Assembly: GCA_902792985.1 (NCBI GenBank)
Contig: CADBBT010000001.1
Span: 56,847-120,846 of the forward strand
Reading direction: 5' to 3'
Source of the DNA: Oscillospiraceae bacterium
Lineage (GTDB): Bacteria; Bacillota; Clostridia; Oscillospirales; Acutalibacteraceae
DNA length: 64,000 nt
The translations under genes and the position numbers were made by a program. The first letter of the stretch is position 1. Every line of letters begins with the position of its first letter. The notes beneath the pieces are model-generated. The model made no database searches. It saw only the letters and a program-made list of their open reading frames with translations, and was not told the origin of the DNA. This document shows, in pieces, positions 52,698-61,025 of this stretch.

Positions 52698-52721
52698 CGC
52701 AAGCCAAACGGCTTGCGGCGC
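52698..52721. other. Hairpin GCCGCAAGCC-AAAC-GGCTTGCGGC
   Basis: A perfect 10-bp stem downstream of the small exported-protein gene on the minus strand. The minus-strand flank (ACTTTTGCATG) has a short T-run, so it may terminate that gene. Confidence 0.5.
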
Positions 52722-52747
52722 AATGATCGCACGATAGATTTTTCGGT

Positions 52748-53236
52748 TTAAAACACGTTTTCGAACAGCTCTTTGACGAAGTCGCTGGCGATGCCGATGT
52801 GATCCGTCCAGGTCTTCACCGTGTTGGTTGCGGCTGCAAAGATTTTTGTGATGTTCTGGAAGATGCCCTGCAGGAAGGAGAAAAATGTAACGGTCGTGTC
52901 TTTGGAAGGCTCAAACGTCACATAGAATTCCGCCGTATAGGTCACGTCCGAAGTCGCCGCCGGCAGCGTGTCGGGATAAAAACGCTTTTCGGGGTCGGTC
53001 TCCACAGAGGAGATCCATGCGTGGAATTCGTAAACCTTGCCCTCGGCATCCGTATAAGCGGCGGGTTCTGCGGGCGCTTCCGGCGTTTCACCTTCCGCAA
53101 CGGTCTGGGTGGAGACAGTGGTGCCGTTGACCACAAAAGTCACGGTATAAGTCTGCGCATCCTCAGCCGCGGCAAATACGCCGAACACGGAAAGCAGCAT
53201 CAGTACGGAAAGGAAAAGAGATATTGTTTTTTTCAT
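52748..53236 (-). CDS. Small exported protein with an InlB/Flg_new-type repeat
   Basis: I chose ATG at 53236 after GGAGGTAAT because the promoter lies just upstream, giving 162 residues. A signal peptide (MKKTISLFLSVLMLLSVFGVFA-AAE) is followed by one beta-grasp repeat of the Listeria-Bacteroides type (YTVTFVVNGTTVSTQTVAEGE..YEFHAWISS..TYTAEFYVTFEP). The C-terminal ~50 residues are hydrophobic and amphipathic helices (FFSFLQGIFQNITKIF..) without a sortase motif. Confidence 0.75.
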   Translation of the reverse strand: MKKTISLFLSVLMLLSVFGVFAAAEDAQTYTVTFVVNGTTVSTQTVAEGETPEAPAEPAAYTDAEGKVYEFHAWISSVETDPEKRFYPDTLPAATSDVTYTAEFYVTFEPSKDTTVTFFSFLQGIFQNITKIFAAATNTVKTWTDHIGIASDFVKELFENVF

Positions 53237-53269
53237 AAAATTACCTCCATTGAATTGCTTGTTGCCTTG

Positions 53270-53298
53270 ATTATAGTCTTTTTTGGTCTGTTTGTCAA
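53270..53298 (-). promoter_or_regulatory. Promoter of the small exported-protein gene
   Basis: Minus-strand TTGACA (53293-53298), a 17-bp spacer and TATAAT (53270-53275), a perfect consensus. Confidence 0.85.
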
Positions 53299-53339
53299 TC
53301 AGCGTTTTTTTAAGTTTACAAATCTGTGACATTTGTACA

Positions 53340-54767
53340 TTATTTGGCGTTTTCCGCTGCCGCCCTGCCCTCCGGCGTGTCACGGTAAAACTGTGTTTTC
53401 GGGTGCGGATGCGGCGTGGTGTCCCAAAGCTCCTGCGCCACCGGCGCCCACGCGGCCGCAAACCGGTCGCATTTGCTGCAAAGACTGTCCGCGGTCTCTT
53501 CCCCCTCCAGGTTGGTCGATCTCGCGCCGGTCTCGGCAATGATCTTGCGCAGGCACTGTGGATTTTCAAGCATCGGACAGGGCCGCAGATGGTTGTCGTT
53601 AAACGGCTGGTTGTGGTAATACGCCATGAACAGCTCGCTTTTCAGCCCCTCCAGCAGCGTTTTTTCGCGGATGTTGGAATCGGAAAAATGAATAAACACA
53701 CAGGGCTCCATATCGCCTGCAGCATTGATGTGGAAATAGTTGCGTCCGCCCGCGATGCAGCCGCCAACGAATTCGCCGTCGTCCTGAAAATCCATCACGA
53801 ACAGCGGTTTCCCGGTTGCATTGTTGCGCGTTTTGCGCAGCCAGCGATACATATAGGCGCGCTGCTCCGGCGTCGGGATCAGCTCGGCGGGCGCATTCTG
53901 TCCAACCGGCATATAATTGAAATAAAAGCCGAATTTCACGCCCAGCGCGACCATCTTATCTAAAAACGCGTCGCTGGTGACCATCTCAACATTGTCACGC
54001 GTATAGCAGACCGACATGCCGAAGAGGATCCCCTTGCGCTTGAGCAGCTCCATCGCGCGCACGGCCGCGTCATACATACCCTCGCCGCGGCGGGCATCGG
54101 TCGTTTTCTGCGTGCCCTCAATGCTGAGCGCGAGCGTCATGTTGCCCACACGCAGCAGCTCATCACAGAACGCTTCATCAATGAGCGTTGCGTTGGTGTA
54201 GGCAAGAAAAGCACAGTCCGGATGCGCTTCGCAAAGGCGGAGCAGATCACGCTTGCGCAGCAGCGGTTCGCCGCCCGTAAACATATACACATGGGTGCCC
54301 AGCGTCTTGCCCTGAGTAACGACACTGTTCATCTCGTCAAACGTCAAACTGTTTTTGTGTCCGTATTCCGCCGCCCAGCAGCCCTTGCAATGGCAGTTGC
54401 ACGCGCTGGTCGGATCCATAAGGATCAGAAACGGGATATTGCAGTGATAAACTTCGCGGTTGGCGCGCACGGCTCTGGTGCCGTGCAGTCCGGCCCCGAG
54501 CGCCAGCGCAAGGATCAGCTTGCGCAGATATGTGCGGTCGGTGTCGCGCAGAATGCTCAGTGCAAACTGATAATACGCGCCCTCGCCGGAAGCGACCGTG
54601 CGCTGCATCGCTTCGAGGTTCTTTTTCGGGAAAGTGTTGCCGGACAGCTTTCCGGCAATCTTCAAAACACGCAGAATGTTGCGCTGCGGGTCTTTATCCA
54701 CATAGCGCAGCAGCCGCTGAAGCACAAAGTCCACCGTTTTTCGCTGCAACAGTTCTTTCTTTTTCAT
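53340..54767 (-). CDS. Radical SAM/SPASM protein
   Basis: The 475-residue protein has an N-terminal helical region (residues 1-105), a radical SAM core with C-x3-C-x2-C as CNCHCKGC, the SAM site MFTGGEPLLRKRDL, and a C-terminal SPASM-like cysteine region (GGCIAGGRNYFHINAAGDMEPCVF, RPCPML, SLCSKC). It resembles anaerobic sulfatase-maturase or heme/peptide-modifying subgroups, but no substrate peptide is evident. A minus-strand promoter TAGACT-17-TACAAT (54827-54855) lies upstream, close to tandem operators. Confidence 0.85.
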   Translation of the reverse strand: MKKKELLQRKTVDFVLQRLLRYVDKDPQRNILRVLKIAGKLSGNTFPKKNLEAMQRTVASGEGAYYQFALSILRDTDRTYLRKLILALALGAGLHGTRAVRANREVYHCNIPFLILMDPTSACNCHCKGCWAAEYGHKNSLTFDEMNSVVTQGKTLGTHVYMFTGGEPLLRKRDLLRLCEAHPDCAFLAYTNATLIDEAFCDELLRVGNMTLALSIEGTQKTTDARRGEGMYDAAVRAMELLKRKGILFGMSVCYTRDNVEMVTSDAFLDKMVALGVKFGFYFNYMPVGQNAPAELIPTPEQRAYMYRWLRKTRNNATGKPLFVMDFQDDGEFVGGCIAGGRNYFHINAAGDMEPCVFIHFSDSNIREKTLLEGLKSELFMAYYHNQPFNDNHLRPCPMLENPQCLRKIIAETGARSTNLEGEETADSLCSKCDRFAAAWAPVAQELWDTTPHPHPKTQFYRDTPEGRAAAENAK

Positions 54768-54826
54768 AGACCCACCTCACTTTCATACGATTGTCAATCA
54801 TTACCTTCGATATTCATAACCGAGCT

Positions 54827-54855
54827 ATTGTAACACGAAAGGCGCAAAAAGTCTA
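54827..54855 (-). promoter_or_regulatory. Promoter of the radical SAM gene
   Basis: TAGACT (54850-54855), a 17-bp spacer and TACAAT (54827-54832) on the minus strand. Confidence 0.55.
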
Positions 54856-54874
54856 CCCTTTTTTCACAGCAATC

Positions 54875-54908
54875 TGCGAAAACGTTTTAATTGCGAAAAC
54901 GTTTTAAT
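54875..54908. promoter_or_regulatory. Tandem 17-bp operator-like repeats (LacI/CcpA-type)
   Basis: Two exact copies of TGCGAAAACGTTTTAAT lie head to tail at 54875-54891 and 54892-54908. The core AAAACGTTTT is a CG-centred palindrome as bound by LacI-family regulators. They lie between the divergent promoters of the radical SAM gene and the trpB leader. Confidence 0.65.
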
Positions 54909-54938
54909 AATTTTTTATCGTTTTTTTCCAAAAAGCAC

Positions 54939-54967
54939 TTGACAGTCCTCCCCTTTCGTGCTATAGT
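54939..54967 (+). promoter_or_regulatory. Promoter of the T-box/trpB transcript
   Basis: TTGACA (54939-54944), a 17-bp spacer and TATAGT (54962-54967). Confidence 0.85.
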
Positions 54968-54973
54968 GTGCTA

Positions 54974-55252
54974 AACCGATGAGGAAGAGTGAGTAGACAG
55001 TGCCGCTGTTCTCAAAGCGAGTCGCGGATGGTGAAAGCGCGGCAGAAGATGCACGGTCGAATGGGCTTCTGAGGGCGAGCAGAAAGTGTACGCATGAGTA
55101 TGTGAGTCGGAGATCGACGCTCCGTTAAGAAAGGTCAGCATATCACGTTGTATGCGTAAAGTGGGCGCGAAAGCGTCAAGCCGGGTGGCACCGCAAGAGA
55201 GATTTCTCTCCTGTCCCAGCAAAGCAGCTGAGACAGGAGTTTTTCTTTTCCC
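54974..55252 (+). ncRNA. T-box leader, tryptophan specifier
   Basis: The T-box sequence GGGTGGCACCGC lies at 55183-55194. The distal stem I element GGATGGTGAAAGC is at about 55026-55039. The specifier loop reads GAA-TGG-GCTTC with TGG (Trp) at 55062-55064. The leader ends in an intrinsic terminator (arms CTCCTGTC and GACAGGAG, then TTTTTCTTTT, 55208-55252). Uncharged tRNA-Trp would stabilise the antiterminator and allow trpB transcription. Confidence 0.92.
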
Positions 55253-55309
55253 TGTTTCAGCAAAACGGGGATCCTCGGATCAAAAATTCAACAGAAAGGA
55301 CTGAAAGAC

Positions 55310-56677
55310 ATGAGTAAGATCCCGTACAAAATCTATCTTGAAGAAAAGGAGATGCCCCAGGCATGGTATAACGTCCGTGCCGACATGAAGAACAAACCCG
55401 CACCGCTTCTGAATCCCGGCACCCACGAACCCATGAAGCCCCAAGAGCTTGCGCCCGTATTCTGCGAAGAACTCATTGCACAGGAACTCGACAACACCAC
55501 ACCGTTCATTGAGATCCCGCAGGAGATTCGTGATTTTTACAAAATGTACCGTCCTTCGCCGCTCGTGCGTGCCTATTGTCTGGAAGAAAAGCTCGGCACC
55601 CCGGCAAAGATCTATTACAAATTTGAAGGCAACAACACCTCCGGCTCCCACAAACTGAACTCCGCCATTGCCCAGGCCTACTACGCCAAAAAGCAAGGAC
55701 TCAAAGGCGTTACGACCGAAACCGGCGCAGGTCAATGGGGCACAGCGCTGTCCATGGCATGCTCCTACTTCGACCTCGACTGCAAAGTGTTCATGGTCAA
55801 GGTCAGCTATGAGCAAAAGCCCTTCCGCCGAGAAGTCATGCGCACCTACGGCGCGTCTGTCACGCCGTCGCCGTCCATGTCGACCGAAGTCGGCAAACGC
55901 ATCCTTGCCGCCCATCCCGGCACGACCGGCTCGCTGGGCTGCGCGATCAGTGAAGCGGTCGAAGTTGCAACAAGCACGCCCGGCTACCGCTATGTGCTCG
56001 GTTCCGTGCTCAACCAGGTGCTGCTGCATCAGAGCGTGATCGGTCTGGAGACCAAGGCCGCGCTCGACAAATACGGCATCAAACCCGACATCATCATCGG
56101 CTGCGCAGGCGGCGGCTCCAACCTCGGCGGTCTGATCGCCCCGTTCATGGGTGAAAAGCTGCGCGGCGAGGCGGATTACCGCATCATTGCCGTAGAGCCC
56201 GCGTCCTGCCCGAGCTTCACACGCGGCGTTTACGCCTACGACTTCGCCGACACCGGCATGGTCTGCCCGCTCGCAAAAATGTACACGCTCGGCAGCAACT
56301 TCATTCCCGCGCCGAACCACGCCGGCGGCCTGCGTTATCACGGCATGAGCCCGGTCCTGTCCCAGCTTTATGATGACGGTCTGATGGAAGCGGTCAGCGC
56401 AAAGCAGACCGATGTGTTCGCCGCCGCAGAGCAGTTTGCGCGTGTGGAAGGCATCCTGCCCGCACCGGAAAGCTCCCATGCGATCAAGGTCGCGATCGAC
56501 GAAGCGCTCAAATGCAAAGAGACCGGCGAGGAAAAGACGATCGTCTTCGGCCTGACCGGCACCGGCTATTTCGATATGGTCGCCTATGAGAAATTCCACG
56601 ACGGCAAGATGGAAGACTACATTCCGACCGACGAGGAACTGCAGGCGAGCTTTGCGACGCTGCCGAAGGTCGACTGA
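55310..56677 (+). CDS. trpB: Tryptophan synthase beta chain, TrpB2 type
   Basis: This PLP enzyme joins indole and serine to tryptophan. The 455-residue protein belongs to the longer TrpB2 group: the extended N-terminus (KIPYKIYLEEKEMPQAWYNV), RPSPLVRAYCLEEKLGTPAKIYYKFEGNNTSGSHKLN with the PLP lysine, the ETGAGQWG catalytic segment and the phosphate loop CAGGGSNLGG. No trpA is near, so it probably salvages free indole. The start at 55310 follows AAAGGACTG. A Trp T-box controls it. Confidence 0.95.
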   Translation: MSKIPYKIYLEEKEMPQAWYNVRADMKNKPAPLLNPGTHEPMKPQELAPVFCEELIAQELDNTTPFIEIPQEIRDFYKMYRPSPLVRAYCLEEKLGTPAKIYYKFEGNNTSGSHKLNSAIAQAYYAKKQGLKGVTTETGAGQWGTALSMACSYFDLDCKVFMVKVSYEQKPFRREVMRTYGASVTPSPSMSTEVGKRILAAHPGTTGSLGCAISEAVEVATSTPGYRYVLGSVLNQVLLHQSVIGLETKAALDKYGIKPDIIIGCAGGGSNLGGLIAPFMGEKLRGEADYRIIAVEPASCPSFTRGVYAYDFADTGMVCPLAKMYTLGSNFIPAPNHAGGLRYHGMSPVLSQLYDDGLMEAVSAKQTDVFAAAEQFARVEGILPAPESSHAIKVAIDEALKCKETGEEKTIVFGLTGTGYFDMVAYEKFHDGKMEDYIPTDEELQASFATLPKVD

Positions 56678-56680
56678 GAG

Positions 56681-56705
56681 AGCTGTTAGCTGTTAGCTGT
56701 TAGCT
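56681..56705. repeat. AGCTGTT heptamer array after trpB
   Basis: Three and a half exact 7-bp units AGCTGTT lie between the trpB stop and its terminator. Confidence 0.85.
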
Positions 56706-56708
56706 AAT

Positions 56709-56740
56709 AAAAACCACCGGTTTCACCGGTGGTTTTTATT
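56709..56740. terminator. Bidirectional terminator between trpB and the converging lipid kinase
   Basis: AAAAACCACCGGT and ACCGGTGGTTTTT pair around TTC. A-run and T-run flank both sides, so it serves both strands. Confidence 0.9.
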
Positions 56741-57699
56741 TATGATTGTTGTAGGGCAACTTCTTCGTCCGGCAGGAAACACGGTCCCTTGGGAGAAAAC
56801 AGACGGATCGCAGCGGGCAGCACCTCCAGGTGCACATCCCGCACCTCGCCGCTGCTTTCGCCGTCCAGCGTCCAGACCAGCGGCTCGTCGAACTCAAAAT
56901 GCAGCTTTGACGCATGGAAAAACAGCAGCGTGTCGCCGTCGTAATCGCGTCTGCGCATTTTGGCAAGCATGGAAAACACCTGCAGCGGGCTTTCGAGCCG
57001 GCGCACCAGCATGACCTCGTACCGCCCGTCGTTGAAACAGACGTCGCTTTTGTTGAACTTGAAAATGCCGGAGGCCGTCAGCGCGTTGGAGACCGCGCCG
57101 AAATAGAAGTCGTCCTCGATCACGCCGCCGTCATAGGTGATCTTCACATGGCGCGGCTTGACCTGCTTGAGCGTCGGAATGAGCTGAAAAACAAAGCCGT
57201 TGAGCATATACGCCTTATGGCCGAGCAGGTTTTTCATCTTCTGCGGGGTATTGAACGACACCGACACGCCCGGGCCGAACGCCGCCATATAGGTAAACTT
57301 TTGCTCGTTGAACGCGGCGATATCATAGCTGTTGACATGACCGTCGGCAATCAGCGCGGCAGCGGCACGGTAATCGGACGGGATACCGATATTACTCGCC
57401 ATATCGTTGGTGGAACCCGCCGGAATATAGCCGATGCGCGGCGAAGCGCCGATCTCCAGCAGTCCGTGCACAACTTCGTTGAGCGTGCCGTCGCCGCCGC
57501 AGCACACGACCGTGTCGCAATCGGCGCCGTGCGCGAGCGCAAGCTCATACGCGTGCCCGGGATACTCCGTGCAATGTACCTCCATCACGCCGAGCGAGCG
57601 CTGCAAAAGCGTCAGCAGATCATGCATCGGCGGCCGGTTACGGTCGGTGCCGGCGCACGGGTTATAAATAAACAGACGCTTTCCCTGTTGTTCTGTCAT
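56740..57699 (-). CDS. Diacylglycerol kinase family lipid kinase, paralogue 2
   Basis: The 319-residue DagK/YegS-fold kinase has LFIYNPCAGTDRN, VVCCGGDGTLNEVVHGLLEIG and GYIPAGSTNDMASNIGIPSDY. It aligns along its whole length with 37204-38175, including the MKNLLGHKAYMLNGF and FYFGAVSNALTASGIFKFNKSDV segments, so the two are paralogues. I chose ATG at 57699 after GAGGTGA. Confidence 0.9.
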   Translation of the reverse strand: MTEQQGKRLFIYNPCAGTDRNRPPMHDLLTLLQRSLGVMEVHCTEYPGHAYELALAHGADCDTVVCCGGDGTLNEVVHGLLEIGASPRIGYIPAGSTNDMASNIGIPSDYRAAAALIADGHVNSYDIAAFNEQKFTYMAAFGPGVSVSFNTPQKMKNLLGHKAYMLNGFVFQLIPTLKQVKPRHVKITYDGGVIEDDFYFGAVSNALTASGIFKFNKSDVCFNDGRYEVMLVRRLESPLQVFSMLAKMRRRDYDGDTLLFFHASKLHFEFDEPLVWTLDGESSGEVRDVHLEVLPAAIRLFSPKGPCFLPDEEVALQQS

Positions 57700-57820
57700 C
57701 GAAATCACCTCAATAATAATATCGTAGCAGATTTCGGCAAAAAATGGCAGAGGCATTTTACACAAAAATTGCGCTGTTTTATTGGTGCTGTTCACTGTCA
57801 GCAAGACGTCCCATTGAGAA

Positions 57821-57858
57821 CGCCCGCCGTGAGATGTGCTTTCACGGCGGGCGATTTT
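57821..57858. terminator. Hairpin CGCCCGCCGTG...CACGGCGGGCG with heptamers
   Basis: The stem is perfect and is followed by ATTTTC on the plus strand. GACTAAC/GACTATC and GCTGACG/GCTAACA heptamer-like units follow at 57865-57912, up to the recombinase stop. It matches the hairpin-plus-heptamer units seen at 19249 and 29508. Confidence 0.7.
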
Positions 57859-57920
57859 CACCAATTGACTAACGACTATCGACTAACCGCTGACGGCTAA
57901 CAGCTGACGGCTTCTCGCCG

Positions 57921-60089
57921 TCACTCCTCCATTTGCTTTCCGAGGAAACCCGCCGCCACCTGCACCAGCTTTTCCTCCGTCGCTCCGGGCGGGGTCGGCA
58001 GATCGTCGCCGAGCACCAGCACCGCGCCCATCACGTCGCCCCCGCCGAGGATCGGCACCATGATCGCCGCCGTTTTTTCCGCATCCTCACACACCGGCAG
58101 CATCGTATCGCTGCGCGACGCGACAAATGTGCTGCGCGATTCCATCGCTCTTTCCAGCTCCGGCGAAATGCGCTTGTCCAGCACCTGCTTTTTTGAAACG
58201 CCCGCCGCCGCGATGATGTGGTCGCGGTCGCAGATCACGACCGGCAGCCCCGTCGTACGGTAGAGCACGTCCGCATACTGCTTTGTGTAGGGCTCCAGCT
58301 CCCCGATCGGGCTGTATTTTTTGAAGATCACTTCGCCTTCTGTGTCGGTGTAAATCTCCAGCGGGTCGCCGCTGCTGATAACATTGACGTCATAAACCTT
58401 GTCCTCGCGCTTCTCTGTGCGCTGGACGATGACCGTGTGTAAGCTGTTTATGACGCCTGAATTAAAATTTACGGTGGCCTCCGTTTCTTCGGGCAGTGCG
58501 CCGCTTTGCAGGATGGATTCGATGTCGCTTTTGAGCTTGACATGGATGTGATCTTCAAAGACGAAGATGCGTTCCAACAGGAATTCCAGGTCGTTCCGGT
58601 CAAGCTTGTTCTTGTCAAGAATGTTGTCTAAGATGGCGATCGTCTCTTTGGCGATGCGGTTGACGCGGATGACGGTGTTGTATTTGTCATGGGTCAGCGC
58701 GATCTGATTCTGCAGCCCCTCGATGCGCTTGTCGCAGTCGCCCAGCAGGGTTTCATAGGTCGTTTCGATCAGCGCTTCCTTTTCCGGACTTCGCATGATC
58801 TCCCGCGCCATCTGTCTGGAAAGGATTGCCCGCTCGCCGATGGCGTCTGCCAGCAGATCCTCCAACCGCGCGGCAGCGTCGGTCTGGGCTTTCAGGGTTT
58901 CCTTTTCGTCGGTGATCGACTGTTCCAACTTTTTCATCATCTCTGCGCTGGTTTCGCGCACGCTTTGCAGGTAGCCCTTCAGCAGCACGTCCAGCGTTGC
59001 GACCTTGATGAAGTGGCTGCTGCAGGCCTTGCGCCCCCGGCGGTGATAGGTGCCGCAGCGGTAGGCGTCGTTGCCGCCCGGACGGCTCATGGGGAACATC
59101 GGGCTGCCGCAGTCGCCGCAGACCATGAAGCCGGAATAGATATTGTCATACTTCTTGACGCCGCGGTAATGGTCGGTGGAGCGCTTTTGCAGCATCCCCT
59201 GCGCAATCGCAAACGTGCGGTAGTCGATGATCGGTTCATGGTGGTTTTCAAAAACGATGTGCTCGCTGCTGTCTTTTCGCACATCGTCGCCGTTGATCTT
59301 TTTGCGCGTGTATTTCCCCTGCCGCAGTGTGCCGATATAGAAATCGTTGAAGAGGATCCCTTGAATGGTCACGATGCTCCAGGTGTCCTTCACCTTGCGG
59401 TGATACACGCCGCCGCTCGCTTCGACCCGGGCACGCTCATTCATGCGCGGCGTCGGGATGTGCTGCTCGGTCAGGTAGTTTGCGATCTTCTGATAGCCCC
59501 ATCCGTCGAGATACAGCTTGAATACCTTTTCAACCACGGCGGCCTCGCTTGGCTCAACTGCAAACGCGCCGGTCTTGCTGTTCGTGATGACGTAGCCGTA
59601 AGGCACGGAGCAGATCCATTTGCCCTCCTCCTGCCGCCGCTTGATGACGTTTTTCACCTTTTTGGAGGTGTCGGTCACAGGCATTTCGTTGACGAAGAAA
59701 TAGATCTGGATGCGCATCCAGTCGTCGTTCGTCGGGTAGTCGATGGAATCACCGATGGCGATGATGCGCACCCCGGCGTCACGCAGGGTTTCCAGCTCCA
59801 CCAGTCCGTGGCCGTTCCGCCGCGAAAAGCGGGACAAATCCTTGACGATCAGAATGTCATACCGGCCGGAGAGCAGCTGCGGGCGCATCCGCTGATAGCC
59901 TTCTCGCTGCGCAAAGGTATAGCCGCTGCGGTCGCGGTCCTCAAAAAAGGTCAGCTCCGAGCCGGGAAAGGTGCGCGAAACATAGTCGCTGATGATCGAC
60001 TTCTGGTTTTCAATCGACGTGTTCTCATTCTCTTTCTCATCGTCCACCGAAATACGGCAGTAGGCGGCGATGTTGAATGTTTCGGTCAT
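57921..60089 (-). CDS. Large serine recombinase fused in frame to the C-terminal part of SpoVT
   Basis: The 722-residue product has two origins. Residues 1-573 are a large serine recombinase: catalytic Ser in AYCRISVDDE, IVKDLSRFSR, a recombinase domain (VPYGYVITNSKTGAF..), a zinc ribbon (CGDCGSPMF..CGTYHRRGRKAC) and a coiled coil. Residues 574-722 (from GDPLEIY, junction near 58370) match SpoVT from about its codon 32: GEVIFKKYSPIGEL, VVICDRDHIIAAAGVSKK, ILGGGDVMGAVL, and the end AAGFLGKQMEE. The AbrB DNA-binding half of SpoVT is missing. The start at 60089 overlaps the upstream gene (ATGA). The fusion marks the integration site of the mobile element. Confidence 0.9.
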   Translation of the reverse strand: MTETFNIAAYCRISVDDEKENENTSIENQKSIISDYVSRTFPGSELTFFEDRDRSGYTFAQREGYQRMRPQLLSGRYDILIVKDLSRFSRRNGHGLVELETLRDAGVRIIAIGDSIDYPTNDDWMRIQIYFFVNEMPVTDTSKKVKNVIKRRQEEGKWICSVPYGYVITNSKTGAFAVEPSEAAVVEKVFKLYLDGWGYQKIANYLTEQHIPTPRMNERARVEASGGVYHRKVKDTWSIVTIQGILFNDFYIGTLRQGKYTRKKINGDDVRKDSSEHIVFENHHEPIIDYRTFAIAQGMLQKRSTDHYRGVKKYDNIYSGFMVCGDCGSPMFPMSRPGGNDAYRCGTYHRRGRKACSSHFIKVATLDVLLKGYLQSVRETSAEMMKKLEQSITDEKETLKAQTDAAARLEDLLADAIGERAILSRQMAREIMRSPEKEALIETTYETLLGDCDKRIEGLQNQIALTHDKYNTVIRVNRIAKETIAILDNILDKNKLDRNDLEFLLERIFVFEDHIHVKLKSDIESILQSGALPEETEATVNFNSGVINSLHTVIVQRTEKREDKVYDVNVISSGDPLEIYTDTEGEVIFKKYSPIGELEPYTKQYADVLYRTTGLPVVICDRDHIIAAAGVSKKQVLDKRISPELERAMESRSTFVASRSDTMLPVCEDAEKTAAIMVPILGGGDVMGAVLVLGDDLPTPPGATEEKLVQVAAGFLGKQMEE

Positions 60090-60970
60090 GTGTCCTCCTC
60101 CTTTTTCGGCAGCTCGTTCGCCACGGCTTCGATCAGGTCGCTCATCAAAAGGCCAAGCTGCGATGCGTTCTTCTCCGTGACAACAGGATGCCCGGTTTCG
60201 GCTTCGAGCGCCTGACGTGCGGTGCCTGCAACCTTGCCGCCGCGCTGCGCCACTGTGCGGCTCTCGTCAAAACCGTCCGGTTTCTCCGCTTTGGAAATGT
60301 CACGCGTGGACGCTTCGGCGAGCATGGTCAGCACCAGTTCGGTGTCGGTCATGTTGTCGCGCAGGTTTTCTTTTTTGAGTCCCTTGAGATTCTTGTATTG
60401 CCGCGTGGTCATGCCGGACCACGCTTTTGTGATATCATCGGTCAGAATTGCAAACTCCTTGCCCTTCTCCACGCCGCGTTTCTGCCATTCCTCGGTCAGC
60501 TCGTTGCGGATACGGATCGCCAGCAGCCGCTGATGCACCCACTCCTCGCCGTAGCCCTTTTTGAGATAGGTTTCCAGCGCGCGGTCGATCGCCTGTTCCG
60601 GGTCGATGGTTTCCTCAATGCGCTCGCTGCCGACCCGCGCCAGCCACAGCTTAAACGGCTCCGCCTTTGGCGACGGCACGGACTGAATGATGCGCAAAAG
60701 CTGTTCCGTGTCGGCAACGTCGGTCAAACGTTTTTTTCCGTCTTGCGCTTTCATTTTCAACTGCTTACAATCTGTAAGCAGTTCATCCGCGCCCTCGGAT
60801 TTCAGTCTTTTTTTCAAAACCGCCCAATAAGTGCTCGCGTGACGCGCGTCCGGCTGATCGGTCAACGCACCGACCACGTCCACCACGGAGAAATACCACG
60901 TCTCTTTTTCTTCGTCCCAGGCCATGCGGATCGGCTGGTTTTCAAACTGCTGCAAATTTTTTGGTTCCAT
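60086..60970 (-). CDS. BRO-N domain protein, phage antirepressor-like
   Basis: The 294-residue protein has an N-terminal BRO-N domain (FENQPIRMAWDEEKETWYFSVVDVVGALTD..ARHASTYWAVLKKRLK) followed by KRLTDVADTEQLLRIIQSVPSPKAEPFKLWLARVG, as in BRO/KilA-type antirepressors of mobile elements. The C-terminal part is charged and helical. It is probably the element's regulator. Its promoter overlaps a palindrome (61041-61062). The recombinase start overlaps its stop. Confidence 0.82.
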   Translation of the reverse strand: MEPKNLQQFENQPIRMAWDEEKETWYFSVVDVVGALTDQPDARHASTYWAVLKKRLKSEGADELLTDCKQLKMKAQDGKKRLTDVADTEQLLRIIQSVPSPKAEPFKLWLARVGSERIEETIDPEQAIDRALETYLKKGYGEEWVHQRLLAIRIRNELTEEWQKRGVEKGKEFAILTDDITKAWSGMTTRQYKNLKGLKKENLRDNMTDTELVLTMLAEASTRDISKAEKPDGFDESRTVAQRGGKVAGTARQALEAETGHPVVTEKNASQLGLLMSDLIEAVANELPKKEEDT

Positions 60971-61025
60971 TATTTGTCTCCTGTTCCAAATGTTGTTAAT
61001 TGAAATTTAGATGTTTTCCATCAAC

